Notes: a model not told the origin generated them from the sequence alone. Shown: positions 8,869 to 18,031, numbered from the stretch's first letter. The stretch is 64,000 nucleotides of DNA from Streptomyces sp. NBC_01241 (GCF_041435435.1 NZ_CP108494.1:6482501-6546500), one strand, 5' to 3'. Translations and numbers: made by a program.

Positions 8869-8912
8869 GCCGGTGGGCCGTACCCCCTTTCGAGGGGGTA
8901 CGGCCCACCGGC
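8869..8912 (+). terminator. Terminator hairpin with UUCG loop
   Basis: Perfect 20-bp inverted repeat (8869-8888 and 8893-8912) closed by a TTCG tetraloop. It is placed 33 nt after the DUF3710 stop, separating the dut operon from kdp. Confidence 0.9.
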
Positions 8913-8951
8913 CTTTCCACGTCCCGGGCCGGCTCCGGAGGGCGCACAAAA

Positions 8952-8984
8952 GGGGCGCGTATGGGGCGCGTATGAGGCACGTAT
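8952..8984 (+). repeat. Three tandem 11-bp repeats upstream of kdp
   Basis: Two identical units GGGGCGCGTAT (8952-8962, 8963-8973) and one variant GAGGCACGTAT (8974-8984), in helical phase, about 120 nt upstream of the first kdp ORF. They are candidates for a regulator-binding array, for example KdpE. That role is inferred. Confidence 0.6.
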
Positions 8985-9063
8985 GCGGGCCGTCAAGGGC
9001 TCGGCGTTCCCCGTAAGGAAGCCATCAACGCAGGCCGCGACGCCTTTGCCGCCAGGTTTGCTC

Positions 9064-9089
9064 ATGAGGTCCGAGAATCCGTACCTCAT
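9064..9089 (+). promoter_or_regulatory. Dyad in the kdp leader
   Basis: Inverted repeat ATGAGGT (9064-9070) and ACCTCAT (9083-9089), immediately before the TAGGAGC ribosome site of the first kdp-operon ORF. It could be an operator half-site pair or a hairpin masking the ribosome site. Confidence 0.4.
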
Positions 9090-9102
9090 CTAGGAGCACA
9101 CG

Positions 9103-9186
9103 ATGGCCGACGTGGCCTTCGTCGTCACCACGATCGCGGTGTTCGCGTTGGTGGCTCTCATCGCCAAGGGGGTGGCCAAGCTGTGA
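9103..9186 (+). CDS. 27-residue single-span membrane peptide at the head of kdp
   Basis: MADVAFVVTTIAVFALVAL followed by IAKGVAKL: one hydrophobic helix with a basic C-terminus. It starts at ATG 9103 with TAGGAGC 6-12 nt upstream, and its stop overlaps the kdpF start as GTGA. The position, ribosome site and coupling argue that it is translated. It resembles KdpF in size and topology, so it may be a second small accessory subunit of the pump. It is too short for standard gene callers. Confidence 0.75.
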   Translation: MADVAFVVTTIAVFALVALIAKGVAKL

Positions 9187-9272
9187 CCGTCGAAAACGTC
9201 GTCGGCCTCGTCGTGGCCGTGGCCCTGCTGGGCTATCTCGTCCTCGCCCTCCTGCACCCGGAGAGGTTCTGA
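9183..9272 (+). CDS. kdpF: K+-transporting ATPase small subunit KdpF
   Basis: A 29-residue one-helix peptide starting at GTG 9183 (VTVENVVGLVVAVALLGYLV, ending LHPERF). Size, single span and the LLxPE-type C-terminus match KdpF, the lipid-like stabiliser of the KdpABC complex in the plasma membrane. It overlaps the preceding ORF by 4 nt and kdpA begins 7 nt after its stop. Confidence 0.88.
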   Translation: MTVENVVGLVVAVALLGYLVLALLHPERF

Positions 9273-9279
9273 GCCCGAC

Positions 9280-10944
9280 ATGAGCCCCGTCCTTGCCGGC
9301 ATGCTCCAGGTCCTCGCGCTCATTGCGGCGCTGGGGCTGGCGTACCGACCGCTCGGCGACCACATGGCCGGCGTCTACTCCTCGAAGAAGCACCTCAGGG
9401 TCGAGAAGTGGATATACAAGGCCATCGGCGCCAACCCCGACACGGAGATGCGCTGGACCGCGTATCTGCGTGGTGTGCTCGCCTTCTCCGCGGTGAGTGT
9501 TCTCTTCCTCTACCTGCTCCAGCGGCTCCAGGGCACTCTGCCCGGTTCGCCGGGCTTCTCCTCGATCGACCCGGACCAGGCGTTCAACACGGCTGCGTCG
9601 TTCGTCGCGAACACCAACTGGCAGTCGTACGCGGGCGAGCAGGCCATGGGCCATGTCGTCCAGACCGGCGGCCTCGCGGTGCAGAACTTCGTCTCGGCCG
9701 CCGTCGGCATCGCCGTCGCGGTCGCGCTGGTACGGGGCTTCGCCCGGTCCCGTACCGGTGAACTCGGCAATTTCTGGGCCGACCTGGTGCGCGGCACCGT
9801 GCGCGTCCTGGTGCCGATCTCCGTGGTCGGCGCGCTGGTGCTGGTCGCCTGCGGTGCCATCCAGAACTTCGCCGGCATCCATGAGGTCGGCCAGTTCATG
9901 GGCGGCTCGCAGCAGTGGAACGGTGGCGCCGTGGCCTCCCAGGAGGTCATCAAGGAGCTGGGTACGAACGGCGGCGGCTACTTCAACGCCAACTCGGCCC
10001 ACCCGTTCGAGAACCCCAACGGGCTGTCCAACCTGTTCGAGATCTTCCTCATCCTGGTCATTCCGTTCGCGCTGACGCGGACGTTCGGCCGGATGGTCGG
10101 CTCGCTCAAGCAGGGTTACGCGATCCTGGCGGCGATGGGCGGCATCTGGCTGGGCTTCACCGCCCTGATGATGTGGACCGAGTTTGCTCACCACGGACCC
10201 GCCTTCGACATCGCGGGCGGGGCGATGGAGGGCAAGGAGACCCGGTTCGGGATCGCCGGTTCGTCGATCTTCGCCGTGGCCACCACGCTCACCTCGACCG
10301 GTGCGGTGAACTCGTTCCACTCCTCGTACACGGGATTCGGCGGCGGGATCACGATGCTGGGCATGCAGCTCGGCGAGATCGCGCCCGGCGGTGTCGGCTC
10401 CGGCCTCTACGGCATGCTGATCATGGCGATCATCGCGGTGTTCATCGCGGGTCTGATGGTCGGCCGTACGCCCGAGTACCTCGGCAAGAAGATCGGCACC
10501 CGCGAGATCAAGCTCGCGGCCTGCTACATCCTGATCACCCCGGCGCTCGTGCTCTGCTTCACTGCCGCGGCGATGGCCCTGCCCACCCCGCCCCACTCGA
10601 TGCTGAATTCCGGTGCGCACGGATTCTCCGAGGTGCTGTACGCGTACACCTCGGGCGCGAACAACAACGGTTCGGCGTTCGCCGGGCTGAACGCGGACAC
10701 GCAGTGGTTCAACACGACGATCGGTCTCGCGATGCTGCTGGGCCGGTTCCTGCCGATGGTCTTCGTACTGGCTCTGGCCGGCTCGCTCGCCGAACAGAAG
10801 CCCGTACCGGCGACCGTGGGAACCCTGGGCACGCACAAGCCGCTCTTCAGCGGGCTGCTGGTCGGCACGATCCTGATCATCACCGGGCTGACCTACTTCC
10901 CGGCCCTGGCGCTGGGGCCGTTGGCCGAAGGGCTGGCGTCATGA
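9280..10944 (+). CDS. kdpA: K+-transporting ATPase subunit A (KdpA)
   Basis: A 554-residue channel-like subunit that binds and translocates K+ in the KdpFABC pump. It has about ten hydrophobic spans. The four filter-type loops of the SKT superfamily are recognisable, including NTNWQSY, GTNGGGYFNANSAHP and TSTGAVNSFH, with a last one at TSGANNNGSAF. It starts at ATG 9280, close behind kdpF, and its stop overlaps the kdpB start as ATGA. Length agrees with the usual 550-560 residues. Confidence 0.97.
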   Translation: MSPVLAGMLQVLALIAALGLAYRPLGDHMAGVYSSKKHLRVEKWIYKAIGANPDTEMRWTAYLRGVLAFSAVSVLFLYLLQRLQGTLPGSPGFSSIDPDQAFNTAASFVANTNWQSYAGEQAMGHVVQTGGLAVQNFVSAAVGIAVAVALVRGFARSRTGELGNFWADLVRGTVRVLVPISVVGALVLVACGAIQNFAGIHEVGQFMGGSQQWNGGAVASQEVIKELGTNGGGYFNANSAHPFENPNGLSNLFEIFLILVIPFALTRTFGRMVGSLKQGYAILAAMGGIWLGFTALMMWTEFAHHGPAFDIAGGAMEGKETRFGIAGSSIFAVATTLTSTGAVNSFHSSYTGFGGGITMLGMQLGEIAPGGVGSGLYGMLIMAIIAVFIAGLMVGRTPEYLGKKIGTREIKLAACYILITPALVLCFTAAAMALPTPPHSMLNSGAHGFSEVLYAYTSGANNNGSAFAGLNADTQWFNTTIGLAMLLGRFLPMVFVLALAGSLAEQKPVPATVGTLGTHKPLFSGLLVGTILIITGLTYFPALALGPLAEGLAS

Positions 10945-13067
10945 CCACCCGTACGAAGCAAGAGGACTCGATGTCCACTGTCACCCCCACCCGGGCACCG
11001 CACCAGGACACCCCCACGGGTCACCAGAGCGAAGGACGCGTCGGCGGGGGCCTGTTCGACCCCAGGCAACTGCTGAAATCCTTCCCCGACGCCGTACGCA
11101 AGCTCGACCCCCGGGTGATGGTCAAGTCCCCGGTGATGTTCGTGGTGCTGATCGGTTCGGTGTTCACCACCGTGCTGGCCTGCCTGGACCCGGGCGACTG
11201 GTTCGGCTGGGCGATCGCCGCCTGGCTGTGGCTGACCACGATCTTCGCCAACCTGGCGGAGGCGGTCGCCGAGGGCCGCGGCAAGGCGCAGGCCGACACC
11301 CTGCGCAAGGCCAGGACCGGCACCGTGGCCCGGCGGATCACCGGCAGGAACGAGGAGCGGGTGCCGGGCACCGAGCTGCGCGTCGGTGATCTGGTGGTCT
11401 GCGAGGCCGGCGACATCATTCCCGGCGACGGAGACGTCGTCGAGGGTGTCGCGAGTGTGGACGAGTCCGCGATCACGGGGGAGTCGGCGCCGGTCATCCG
11501 GGAGTCCGGCGGCGACCGCAGCGCCGTCACCGGCGGCACGAAGGTGCTCTCCGACCGGATCGTCATCAAGATCACCACCAAGCCCGGCGCGACCTTCATC
11601 GACCGGATGATCGCCCTCGTCGAGGGCGCCGCCCGGCAGAAGACGCCCAACGAGATCGCGCTGAACATCCTGCTCGCGTCCCTCACCATCGTCTTCCTGC
11701 TCGCCGTCGTCACCCTCCAGCCTTTCGCGATCCACGCCGGCCAGAGGCAGTCGGTGATCGTGCTGACCGCCCTGCTGGTCTGCCTGATCCCGACGACCAT
11801 CGGCGCCCTGCTCTCCGCGATCGGCATCGCCGGCATGGACCGCCTCGTCCAGCGCAATGTGCTCGCGATGTCGGGGCGTGCCGTCGAGGCCGCCGGAGAC
11901 GTCTCCACCCTGCTGCTCGACAAGACCGGCACCATCACGCTCGGCAACCGGCAGGCCGCCGAATTCGTCCCCGTCAAGGGCACGACCGAGGCCGAACTGG
12001 CGGACGCGGCCCAGCTGTCCTCCCTGGCCGACGAGACGCCCGAGGGCCGCTCGATCGTCGTGCTCGCCAAGGAAATGTACGGGCTGCGTGAACGCCATCA
12101 GGGTGAGCTGCGGAAGGCCGAGTGGGTCGCCTTCACCGCCCAGACGCGGATGTCGGGCGTGGACGTCGACGGGTGCAGGGTCCGCAAGGGCGCGACCGGG
12201 TCGGTCGTCGACTGGGTCAAGGGGCGGGGCGGCAGTGTCCCGCCGGACGCGCAGGCGCTCACCGACCGGATCTCCGAGGCAGGCGGCACGCCGCTGCTGG
12301 TGGCCGTGGAGGACGAGCAGGGCGCCCGCGTCCTGGGAGTCATCCACCTCAAGGACGTCGTCAAGGAAGGCATGCGGGAGCGGTTCGACGAGCTGCGCCG
12401 GATGGGCATCAGGACAGTCATGATCACGGGCGACAACCCACTGACCGCGAAGGCCATCGCCGAGGAGGCGGGGGTCGACGACTTCCTCGCCGAGGCCACG
12501 CCCGAGGACAAGATGGCCCTCATCAAGCGGGAGCAGGCGGGCGGCAAGCTGGTCGCGATGACGGGCGACGGTACGAACGACGCGCCCGCGCTGGCCCAGG
12601 CGGACGTCGGCGTGGCCATGAACACCGGCACCTCGGCCGCCAAGGAGGCCGGGAACATGGTGGATCTGGACTCCAACCCGACCAAGCTGATCGAGATCGT
12701 CGAGATCGGCAAGCAGCTGCTCATCACCCGTGGCGCGCTGACGACGTTCTCGATCGCCAACGACGTCGCGAAGTACTTCGCGATCATCCCGGCGATGTTC
12801 GCGGTGGTCTACCCAGGCCTGGACAAGCTCAACATCATGCAGTTGTCCTCGCCCCAGTCCGCGATCCTGTCCGCCGTCGTCTTCAACGCGCTGATCATCA
12901 TCGCGCTGGTCCCGCTCGCCCTGAAGGGCGTGCGCTACCGGCCCAGCAGCGCCGACTCGATGCTCCGGCGCAACCTCGGGATCTACGGACTCGGCGGACT
13001 GGTCGCCCCGTTCATCGGCATCAAGATCATCGACCTGATCATCTCCCTCATTCCCGGGCTGAACTGA
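10941..13067 (+). CDS. kdpB: K+-transporting P-type ATPase subunit B (KdpB)
   Basis: A 708-residue P-type ATPase that hydrolyses ATP to drive K+ uptake. The phosphorylated aspartate is D327 in LLLDKTGTITLGNRQ. The actuator loop SAITGESAPV and the hinge MTGDGTNDAPALAQADVGVAM are intact. The first ATG (10941, overlapping kdpA) is used. A second Met ten residues on is a possible alternative. Residues 1-55 are a charged extension before the first conserved segment (LDPRVMVKSPVMFVV). Confidence 0.97.
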   Translation: MTTRTKQEDSMSTVTPTRAPHQDTPTGHQSEGRVGGGLFDPRQLLKSFPDAVRKLDPRVMVKSPVMFVVLIGSVFTTVLACLDPGDWFGWAIAAWLWLTTIFANLAEAVAEGRGKAQADTLRKARTGTVARRITGRNEERVPGTELRVGDLVVCEAGDIIPGDGDVVEGVASVDESAITGESAPVIRESGGDRSAVTGGTKVLSDRIVIKITTKPGATFIDRMIALVEGAARQKTPNEIALNILLASLTIVFLLAVVTLQPFAIHAGQRQSVIVLTALLVCLIPTTIGALLSAIGIAGMDRLVQRNVLAMSGRAVEAAGDVSTLLLDKTGTITLGNRQAAEFVPVKGTTEAELADAAQLSSLADETPEGRSIVVLAKEMYGLRERHQGELRKAEWVAFTAQTRMSGVDVDGCRVRKGATGSVVDWVKGRGGSVPPDAQALTDRISEAGGTPLLVAVEDEQGARVLGVIHLKDVVKEGMRERFDELRRMGIRTVMITGDNPLTAKAIAEEAGVDDFLAEATPEDKMALIKREQAGGKLVAMTGDGTNDAPALAQADVGVAMNTGTSAAKEAGNMVDLDSNPTKLIEIVEIGKQLLITRGALTTFSIANDVAKYFAIIPAMFAVVYPGLDKLNIMQLSSPQSAILSAVVFNALIIIALVPLALKGVRYRPSSADSMLRRNLGIYGLGGLVAPFIGIKIIDLIISLIPGLN

Positions 13068-13090
13068 ATTTAGGAATCGGCTGACCTGCC

Positions 13091-13759
13091 ATGAACAACT
13101 CCGTAGCAAACACCGCCCGGTTGCTCTGGGCCGGGCTGCGTGCCCTGCTCGTCCTCACCGTCGTCTGCGGCGTGCTCTACCCGCTCGCCGTCACCGGTGT
13201 CGCGCAGGGCATCTTCCCCGACAAGGCCAACGGCTCCGAGATCACCGCGAACGGCAAGGCCGTCGGCTCCGAACTCATCGGCCAGCGCTACGACCTGCCA
13301 CTGAAGAAGGGGCAGCAGACCGCGGCCCCGGACCTCAGATGGTTCCAGCCGCGCCCGTCCAACGGCCTCGGAACCAACAGCGTCAACACCCAGTACAAGC
13401 TGATCATCTCCGGCGCGACCAACCGCTCCGGTGACAACAAGGAGCTCAGCGACTGGGTCACCGCCGCCAAGGCAGCCGTCGTCAAGGACAACTCCGTCCC
13501 CGGCCACCCCGTCAGCCCCACCGATGTGCCGGCCGACGCCGTCACCTCCTCGGGCTCCGGCCTCGACCCCGCCATCTCCCCGGCGTACGCACAGCTCCAG
13601 GTGCGCCGTGTCGCCGAGCGCAACCACCTCGCCGTCGCCCAGGTGGAGAAGCTTGTCGAGCAGCACACGGACGGCCGGATTCTCGGCTTCGTGGGCGAGC
13701 CGCAGGTCAACGTCCTCCAGCTCAACATCGCGCTCAGGCAGTTGGTGAACGCGGCCTGA
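13091..13759 (+). CDS. kdpC: K+-transporting ATPase subunit C (KdpC)
   Basis: A 222-residue subunit with one N-terminal membrane span (about 17-37) and an extracytoplasmic domain. Family motifs are present: GVLYPLAVTGVAQ, a GSELIGQRYD-type block, and the C-terminal DLDP-like GLDPAISPAYAQLQVRRVA. KdpC stabilises the KdpAB complex. It starts 23 nt after kdpB. It is somewhat longer than enterobacterial KdpC because of an insertion around residues 110-150. Confidence 0.95.
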   Translation: MNNSVANTARLLWAGLRALLVLTVVCGVLYPLAVTGVAQGIFPDKANGSEITANGKAVGSELIGQRYDLPLKKGQQTAAPDLRWFQPRPSNGLGTNSVNTQYKLIISGATNRSGDNKELSDWVTAAKAAVVKDNSVPGHPVSPTDVPADAVTSSGSGLDPAISPAYAQLQVRRVAERNHLAVAQVEKLVEQHTDGRILGFVGEPQVNVLQLNIALRQLVNAA

Positions 13760-14129
13760 CGGAGCAGGGGGCCGCGACGTCGCCCGAGGCCGTGGCGTCG
13801 CGACCCCCTCGTACGAGCTACCCGGCGATCCCCAGGCTGCCCGGGTAGTCCGGACGGACCGCGGACGGACGCCGACGCCGGACGCAAGCCAGCTACGCGG
13901 ACGGAGAACGGGCGGAAGGCGGCCGGAGCCCGGTCCGGGGGCGTACCAAGTGACACACCGCCAGGGGAGCGGGGGCGGAAAACCGGCCCTGTTCCCCCGG
14001 CGACGGCATCAGAATCCTGTCAATTCGACCCCCGACCCCACCCCCCGTCCTATTTGCCGGGAATGCTCGGGGTAGCTTCGAGGTGGCTGTCGCGTCGGCG
14101 GCAGCCGGTTTCGAGAAGACAATGGGGCC
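13760..14129 (+). promoter_or_regulatory. kdpC-kdpD intergenic region with hairpin
   Basis: 370 nt without a gene. An inverted repeat (13767-13779 with 13796-13808, one mismatch) just after kdpC looks like a terminator or attenuator, so kdpDE may have its own promoter in the remaining sequence. No clear -35/-10 pair is visible. Confidence 0.5.
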
Positions 14130-16673
14130 ATGGCACGCGGCAAGCTTCGGATCTACCTGGGTGCGGCACCCGGCGTCGGCAAGACGTACGCGATGCTCTC
14201 CGAGGCCCACCGGCGCGTGGAGCGGGGCACCGACTGCGTCGTCGGCTTCGTGGAACACCACGACCGCCCGCGCACCGAGGTGATGCTGCACGGCCTGGAG
14301 CAGATCCGGCGGCGCGAGATCGAATACCGCTCCGCCGTCTTCACCGAGATGGACGTCGACGCGGTACTGGAACGCGCCCCGGCCGTCGCCCTGGTGGACG
14401 AACTGGCACACACCAACGTGCCGGGCTCCCGCAACGCCAAGCGATGGCAGGATGTGGAAGAGCTCCTCCAGGCGGGCATCGACGTGATCTCCACCGTCAA
14501 CATCCAGCACCTGGAGTCGCTCGGCGACGTCGTCGAGGCGATAACCGGCGTACGCCAGCGCGAGACCGTCCCCGACGAGGTCGTCCGCAGGGCCGACCAG
14601 CTCGAACTCGTCGACATGTCGCCCCAGGCGCTGCGCCGCCGGATGGCCCACGGCAACATCTACAAGCCGGACCGGATCGACGCGTCCTTGTCCAACTACT
14701 TCCGCCCGGGCAACCTGACCGCCCTGCGCGAGCTGGCCCTCCTCTGGGTCGCCGACCGGGTCGACGAATACCTTCAGCAGTACCGCGGCGAGCACAACAT
14801 CCGCACCACCTGGCAGGCCCGCGAGCGCATCGTCGTCGGCCTCACCGGCGGCCCCGAGGGCCGTACGCTCATCCGCCGCGCGTCCCGGATGGCGGCCAAG
14901 GGCTCCGGCAGCGAGATCCTCGCCGTCTACATCGCCCGCAGTGACGGACTGACCTCCGCCTCGCCGAAGGAGCTCGCTGTCCAGCGCACCCTGGTGGAGG
15001 ACCTCGGCGGCACGTTCCACCACGTCATCGGCGACGACATCCCGTCGGCGCTCCTCGAATTCGCCCGTGGGGTGAACGCCACGCAGATCGTCCTCGGCTC
15101 CAGCCGCCGCAAGGCCTGGCAGTACATCTACGGACCGGGCGTGGGCGCCACGGTCGCCCGCGAGTCCGGCCCCGACCTCGACGTCCACATCGTCACCCAC
15201 GAAGAGGTCGCCAAGGGCCGCGGGCTGCCCATCGCCCGCGGCGCCCGGCTGGGCCGGGCCCGGATCATCTGGGGCTGGCTGGTCGGGGTGGGCGGCCCGG
15301 CCCTTCTCACGCTGCTCCTGATCGGCCTGGACAGCGGCCCCGGGCTCGCCAACGACGTCCTGCTGTTCCTCTTCATGACCGTGGCGGCGGCCCTGATCGG
15401 CGGGCTGCTGCCGGCCCTCGCCTCGGCCGCCGTGGGCTCGCTGCTGCTGAACTACTGGTTCACCCCGCCCACCCATACGCTGACCGTCCAGGACCCGGAG
15501 AACTTCGTCGCCATCGTGATCTTCTTCGCGGTGGCTGTCTCGGTCGCCTCGGTCGTCGATCTGGCCGCTCGCCGTACCCACCAGGCGGCCCGGCTGCGCG
15601 CCGAATCGGAGATCCTCTCCTTCCTGGCGGGCAGTGTGCTGCGCGGCGAGACCACCCTGGACGCGCTCCTGGACCGGGTCCGCGAGACCTTCGGCATGGA
15701 GTCCGTCGCCCTGCTGGAGAGGCTGAGCGACGTCGATCCGTGGACCTGCGCCGGGAGCGTCGGGCCGGCCCCGGTGGCCCGGCCGGACGACGCCGACGTG
15801 GACATGCCCGTCGGTGACCACATGGCGCTTGCGCTCTCCGGCCGGGTGCTGCCCGCCGAGGACCGCCGGGTGCTCGGCGCGTTCGCTGCCCAGGCCGCCG
15901 TCGTACTGGACCGCCAGCGCCTGGTCGGCCAGGCGGAGCAGGCCCGGCGGCTCGCCGAGGGGAACCGGATCAGGACCGCGCTCCTCGCCGCCGTCAGCCA
16001 CGACCTGCGTACCCCGCTCGCCGCCATCAAGGCCGCCGTCAGCTCCCTGCGCTCCGACGACGTCGCCTGGTCCGATGAGGACGAGGCGGAACTCCTGGAG
16101 GGCATCGAGAACGGCGCCGACCGCCTCGACCACCTGGTGGGCAATCTGCTGGACATGTCCAGGCTGCAGACCGGCACCGTCACCCCGCTGATCCGCGAGA
16201 TCGACCTCGACGAGGTGGTCCCGATGGCGCTCGGTGGTGTCCCCGAGGGCAGCGTGGACCTGGACATCCCCGAGAGCCTGCCGATGGTCGCCGTCGACCC
16301 CGGGCTGCTGGAGAGGGCCGTCGCCAACATCGTCGAGAACGCGGTCAAGTACAGCCCCTACGGCGAACGCGTCAACGTGGCCGCCAGCGCGCTCGGCACT
16401 CGCGTCGAGCTCCGGGTGGCCGACCGCGGCCCCGGCGTCCCCGACGACGCCAAGGAGCGCATCTTCGAGCCCTTCCAGCGCTACGGCGACGCCCCGCGCG
16501 GCGCGGGCGTCGGACTGGGCCTCGCCGTCGCCCGCGGCTTCGTGGAGTCCATGGGCGGCACGCTGGACGCCGAGGACACCCCAGGCGGCGGCCTCACCAT
16601 GGTGCTGACGCTCAAGGCGGCATCGGGATACGTTCCGGTCAGCCCCGACCTGTCCGAGCAGGTCATCTCATGA
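14130..16673 (+). CDS. kdpD: Sensor histidine kinase KdpD
   Basis: An 847-residue K+ sensor kinase. The N-terminal KdpD domain has Walker A GAAPGVGKTYAM and Walker B VALVDELAHTN. A universal-stress-protein-like domain follows (about 230-350), then four closely spaced transmembrane helices (about 375-480) and a GAF-like domain. The kinase core has H624 in VSHDLRTPLAAIKAAV and an HATPase with ENAVKYSP and GVGLGLAVAR. It is expected to phosphorylate KdpE to control kdpFABC. The Usp domain in other bacteria binds c-di-AMP; that is not visible here. Confidence 0.97.
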   Translation: MARGKLRIYLGAAPGVGKTYAMLSEAHRRVERGTDCVVGFVEHHDRPRTEVMLHGLEQIRRREIEYRSAVFTEMDVDAVLERAPAVALVDELAHTNVPGSRNAKRWQDVEELLQAGIDVISTVNIQHLESLGDVVEAITGVRQRETVPDEVVRRADQLELVDMSPQALRRRMAHGNIYKPDRIDASLSNYFRPGNLTALRELALLWVADRVDEYLQQYRGEHNIRTTWQARERIVVGLTGGPEGRTLIRRASRMAAKGSGSEILAVYIARSDGLTSASPKELAVQRTLVEDLGGTFHHVIGDDIPSALLEFARGVNATQIVLGSSRRKAWQYIYGPGVGATVARESGPDLDVHIVTHEEVAKGRGLPIARGARLGRARIIWGWLVGVGGPALLTLLLIGLDSGPGLANDVLLFLFMTVAAALIGGLLPALASAAVGSLLLNYWFTPPTHTLTVQDPENFVAIVIFFAVAVSVASVVDLAARRTHQAARLRAESEILSFLAGSVLRGETTLDALLDRVRETFGMESVALLERLSDVDPWTCAGSVGPAPVARPDDADVDMPVGDHMALALSGRVLPAEDRRVLGAFAAQAAVVLDRQRLVGQAEQARRLAEGNRIRTALLAAVSHDLRTPLAAIKAAVSSLRSDDVAWSDEDEAELLEGIENGADRLDHLVGNLLDMSRLQTGTVTPLIREIDLDEVVPMALGGVPEGSVDLDIPESLPMVAVDPGLLERAVANIVENAVKYSPYGERVNVAASALGTRVELRVADRGPGVPDDAKERIFEPFQRYGDAPRGAGVGLGLAVARGFVESMGGTLDAEDTPGGGLTMVLTLKAASGYVPVSPDLSEQVIS

Positions 16674-16743
16674 CCTCGCAGGCCACTTCATGATCTCCGC
16701 AACGTCCCGGGAGATCGCCGTACAACAGAAAGGCAGGGCCCCC

Positions 16744-17436
16744 ATGACCCGGGTGCTTGTGGTCGACGACGAGCCGCAGATCGTACGTGCCCTCGTGATC
16801 AACCTGAAGGCACGCAAGTACGAGGTGGACGCCGCGCCCGACGGCGCGACCGCCCTTCAGCTCGCTGCCGCCCGCCACCCCGATGTCGTCGTCCTCGACC
16901 TCGGACTGCCCGACATGGACGGCGTCGAGGTGATCAAGGGGCTGCGCGGCTGGACCCGGGTGCCGATCCTGGTGCTCTCCGCCCGCCACACCTCCGACGA
17001 GAAGGTAGAGGCCCTGGACGCCGGCGCCGACGACTACGTCACCAAGCCGTTCGGCATGGACGAGCTGCTGGCCCGGCTGCGCGCCTCCGTCCGCCGCGCC
17101 GAACCGGTCGGCCAGAACGGCTCCGACGACACGGTGATCGTCGAGACCGAGGGGTTCACCGTCGACCTCGCGGCGAAGAAGGTCCACCGCGAGGGCCGCG
17201 ACGTACGCCTCACCCCCACCGAGTGGCACCTGCTGGAGGTCCTGGTCCGCAACGGCGGCCGCCTCGTCAGCCAGAAGCAGCTGCTCCAGGAGGTATGGGG
17301 GCCCTCGTACGGCACCGAGACCAACTATCTCCGGGTCTACATGGCGCAGCTGAGGCGCAAGCTGGAGGCCAACCCCTCGCACCCACGGCACTTCGTCACC
17401 GAGCCGGGGATGGGCTACCGCTTCGAGCGCGGCTGA
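16744..17436 (+). CDS. kdpE: Response regulator KdpE
   Basis: A 230-residue OmpR/PhoB-family regulator. The receiver domain has VVDDE at the N-terminus, the phospho-aspartate in VVLDLGLPDMDG and the lysine in YVTKPFGM. The winged-helix domain spans about 135-230 and ends FVTEPGMGYRFERG. The ATG at 16744 directly precedes the conserved TRVLVVDDEPQIV; earlier in-frame codons would only add a non-conserved leader. It follows kdpD after 70 nt. Its expected target is the kdpF-A-B-C promoter. Confidence 0.96.
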   Translation: MTRVLVVDDEPQIVRALVINLKARKYEVDAAPDGATALQLAAARHPDVVVLDLGLPDMDGVEVIKGLRGWTRVPILVLSARHTSDEKVEALDAGADDYVTKPFGMDELLARLRASVRRAEPVGQNGSDDTVIVETEGFTVDLAAKKVHREGRDVRLTPTEWHLLEVLVRNGGRLVSQKQLLQEVWGPSYGTETNYLRVYMAQLRRKLEANPSHPRHFVTEPGMGYRFERG

Positions 17437-17452
17437 ACGGGGAGGCCGGGAG

Positions 17453-17515
17453 GCCGGGAGACGTACGGTCGGCGCTCCGCGACGCCGGGAGACCGTACGG
17501 TCAGCGCTCCGCGAC
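17453..17515 (+). repeat. Two ~31-bp imperfect tandem repeats
   Basis: Copies at about 17453-17483 and 17485-17515, each containing CCGGGAGA, CGTACGGTC and GCGCTCCGCGAC, in the gap after kdpE. The core CGTACGGTC is nearly self-complementary. Role unknown. Confidence 0.6.
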
Positions 17516-17611
17516 CCCGGTGACCGGCCCGCTCGGGAACCCCATGAGGAACCCGTTCGAGTGAGACCCGGGACACCCGCTCGGAGCGCAGGGGACCGGT
17601 ACCCTTCGGGT

Positions 17612-18028
17612 ATGAGTGCTGTTCCTCGATTCGAGAAGCCCGGCAAGGCGGCGAAGCCGTCCGGCCGCTTCCGGCGGATGCTCGACCGGCTGTCCAGCTC
17701 CCAGGAGGACCTGGAGTCCGAGGAGCTGCAGGAGGACTCGCAGGCCTCGGGGTGTACGCGGATCTCCGAATGCACCGACCGGCAGATCGTGAAGGTCACT
17801 GGTACGTTGCGGACCGTCACCCTGCGGCCGCGCGCCGGAGTGCCCGCCCTGGAGGCGGAGCTCTTCGACGGCACCGCGCCGCTGGACGTGGTCTGGCTGG
17901 GCCGGCGCTCCATCGCGGGCATAGAACCGGGCCGCAAGCTCATCGCCTCGGGCCGCATCGCCATGAGTCATGGACGCCGGGTGCTGTTCAACCCCAAATA
18001 CGAACTCCGACCACTCGGCAAGGAGTAG
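17612..18028 (+). CDS. OB-fold nucleic-acid-binding protein
   Basis: A 138-residue protein. Residues 1-45 are charged and probably unstructured. Residues about 46-138 form an OB-fold-like block with IVKVTGTLRTVTLRP, LEAELFDGTAPLDVVWLGRR and LIASGRIAMSHGRRVLFNP, as in tRNA-anticodon-type OB domains. It likely binds RNA or single-stranded DNA; partner unknown. It starts at ATG 17612, in front of the DUF3159 gene with a 3-nt gap. Confidence 0.85.
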   Translation: MSAVPRFEKPGKAAKPSGRFRRMLDRLSSSQEDLESEELQEDSQASGCTRISECTDRQIVKVTGTLRTVTLRPRAGVPALEAELFDGTAPLDVVWLGRRSIAGIEPGRKLIASGRIAMSHGRRVLFNPKYELRPLGKE

Positions 18029-18031
18029 CCG

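Noticed and set aside
8952..9102. c-di-AMP (ydaO-type) riboswitch upstream of kdp
   Set aside because: Expected because of the K+ theme, but no matching consensus blocks could be identified by eye.
9915..10940. Upstream extension of the kdpB reading frame to give 1050 residues
   Set aside because: It runs through kdpA in another frame; the ATG at 10941 overlapping the kdpA stop is the proper start.
9025..13109. Two long minus-strand ORFs (603 and 738 residues) opposite kdpA and kdpB
   Set aside because: Antisense shadows of conserved pump subunits; no motifs or ribosome sites.
13893..16133. 746-residue minus-strand ORF opposite kdpD
   Set aside because: Shadow frame of kdpD.
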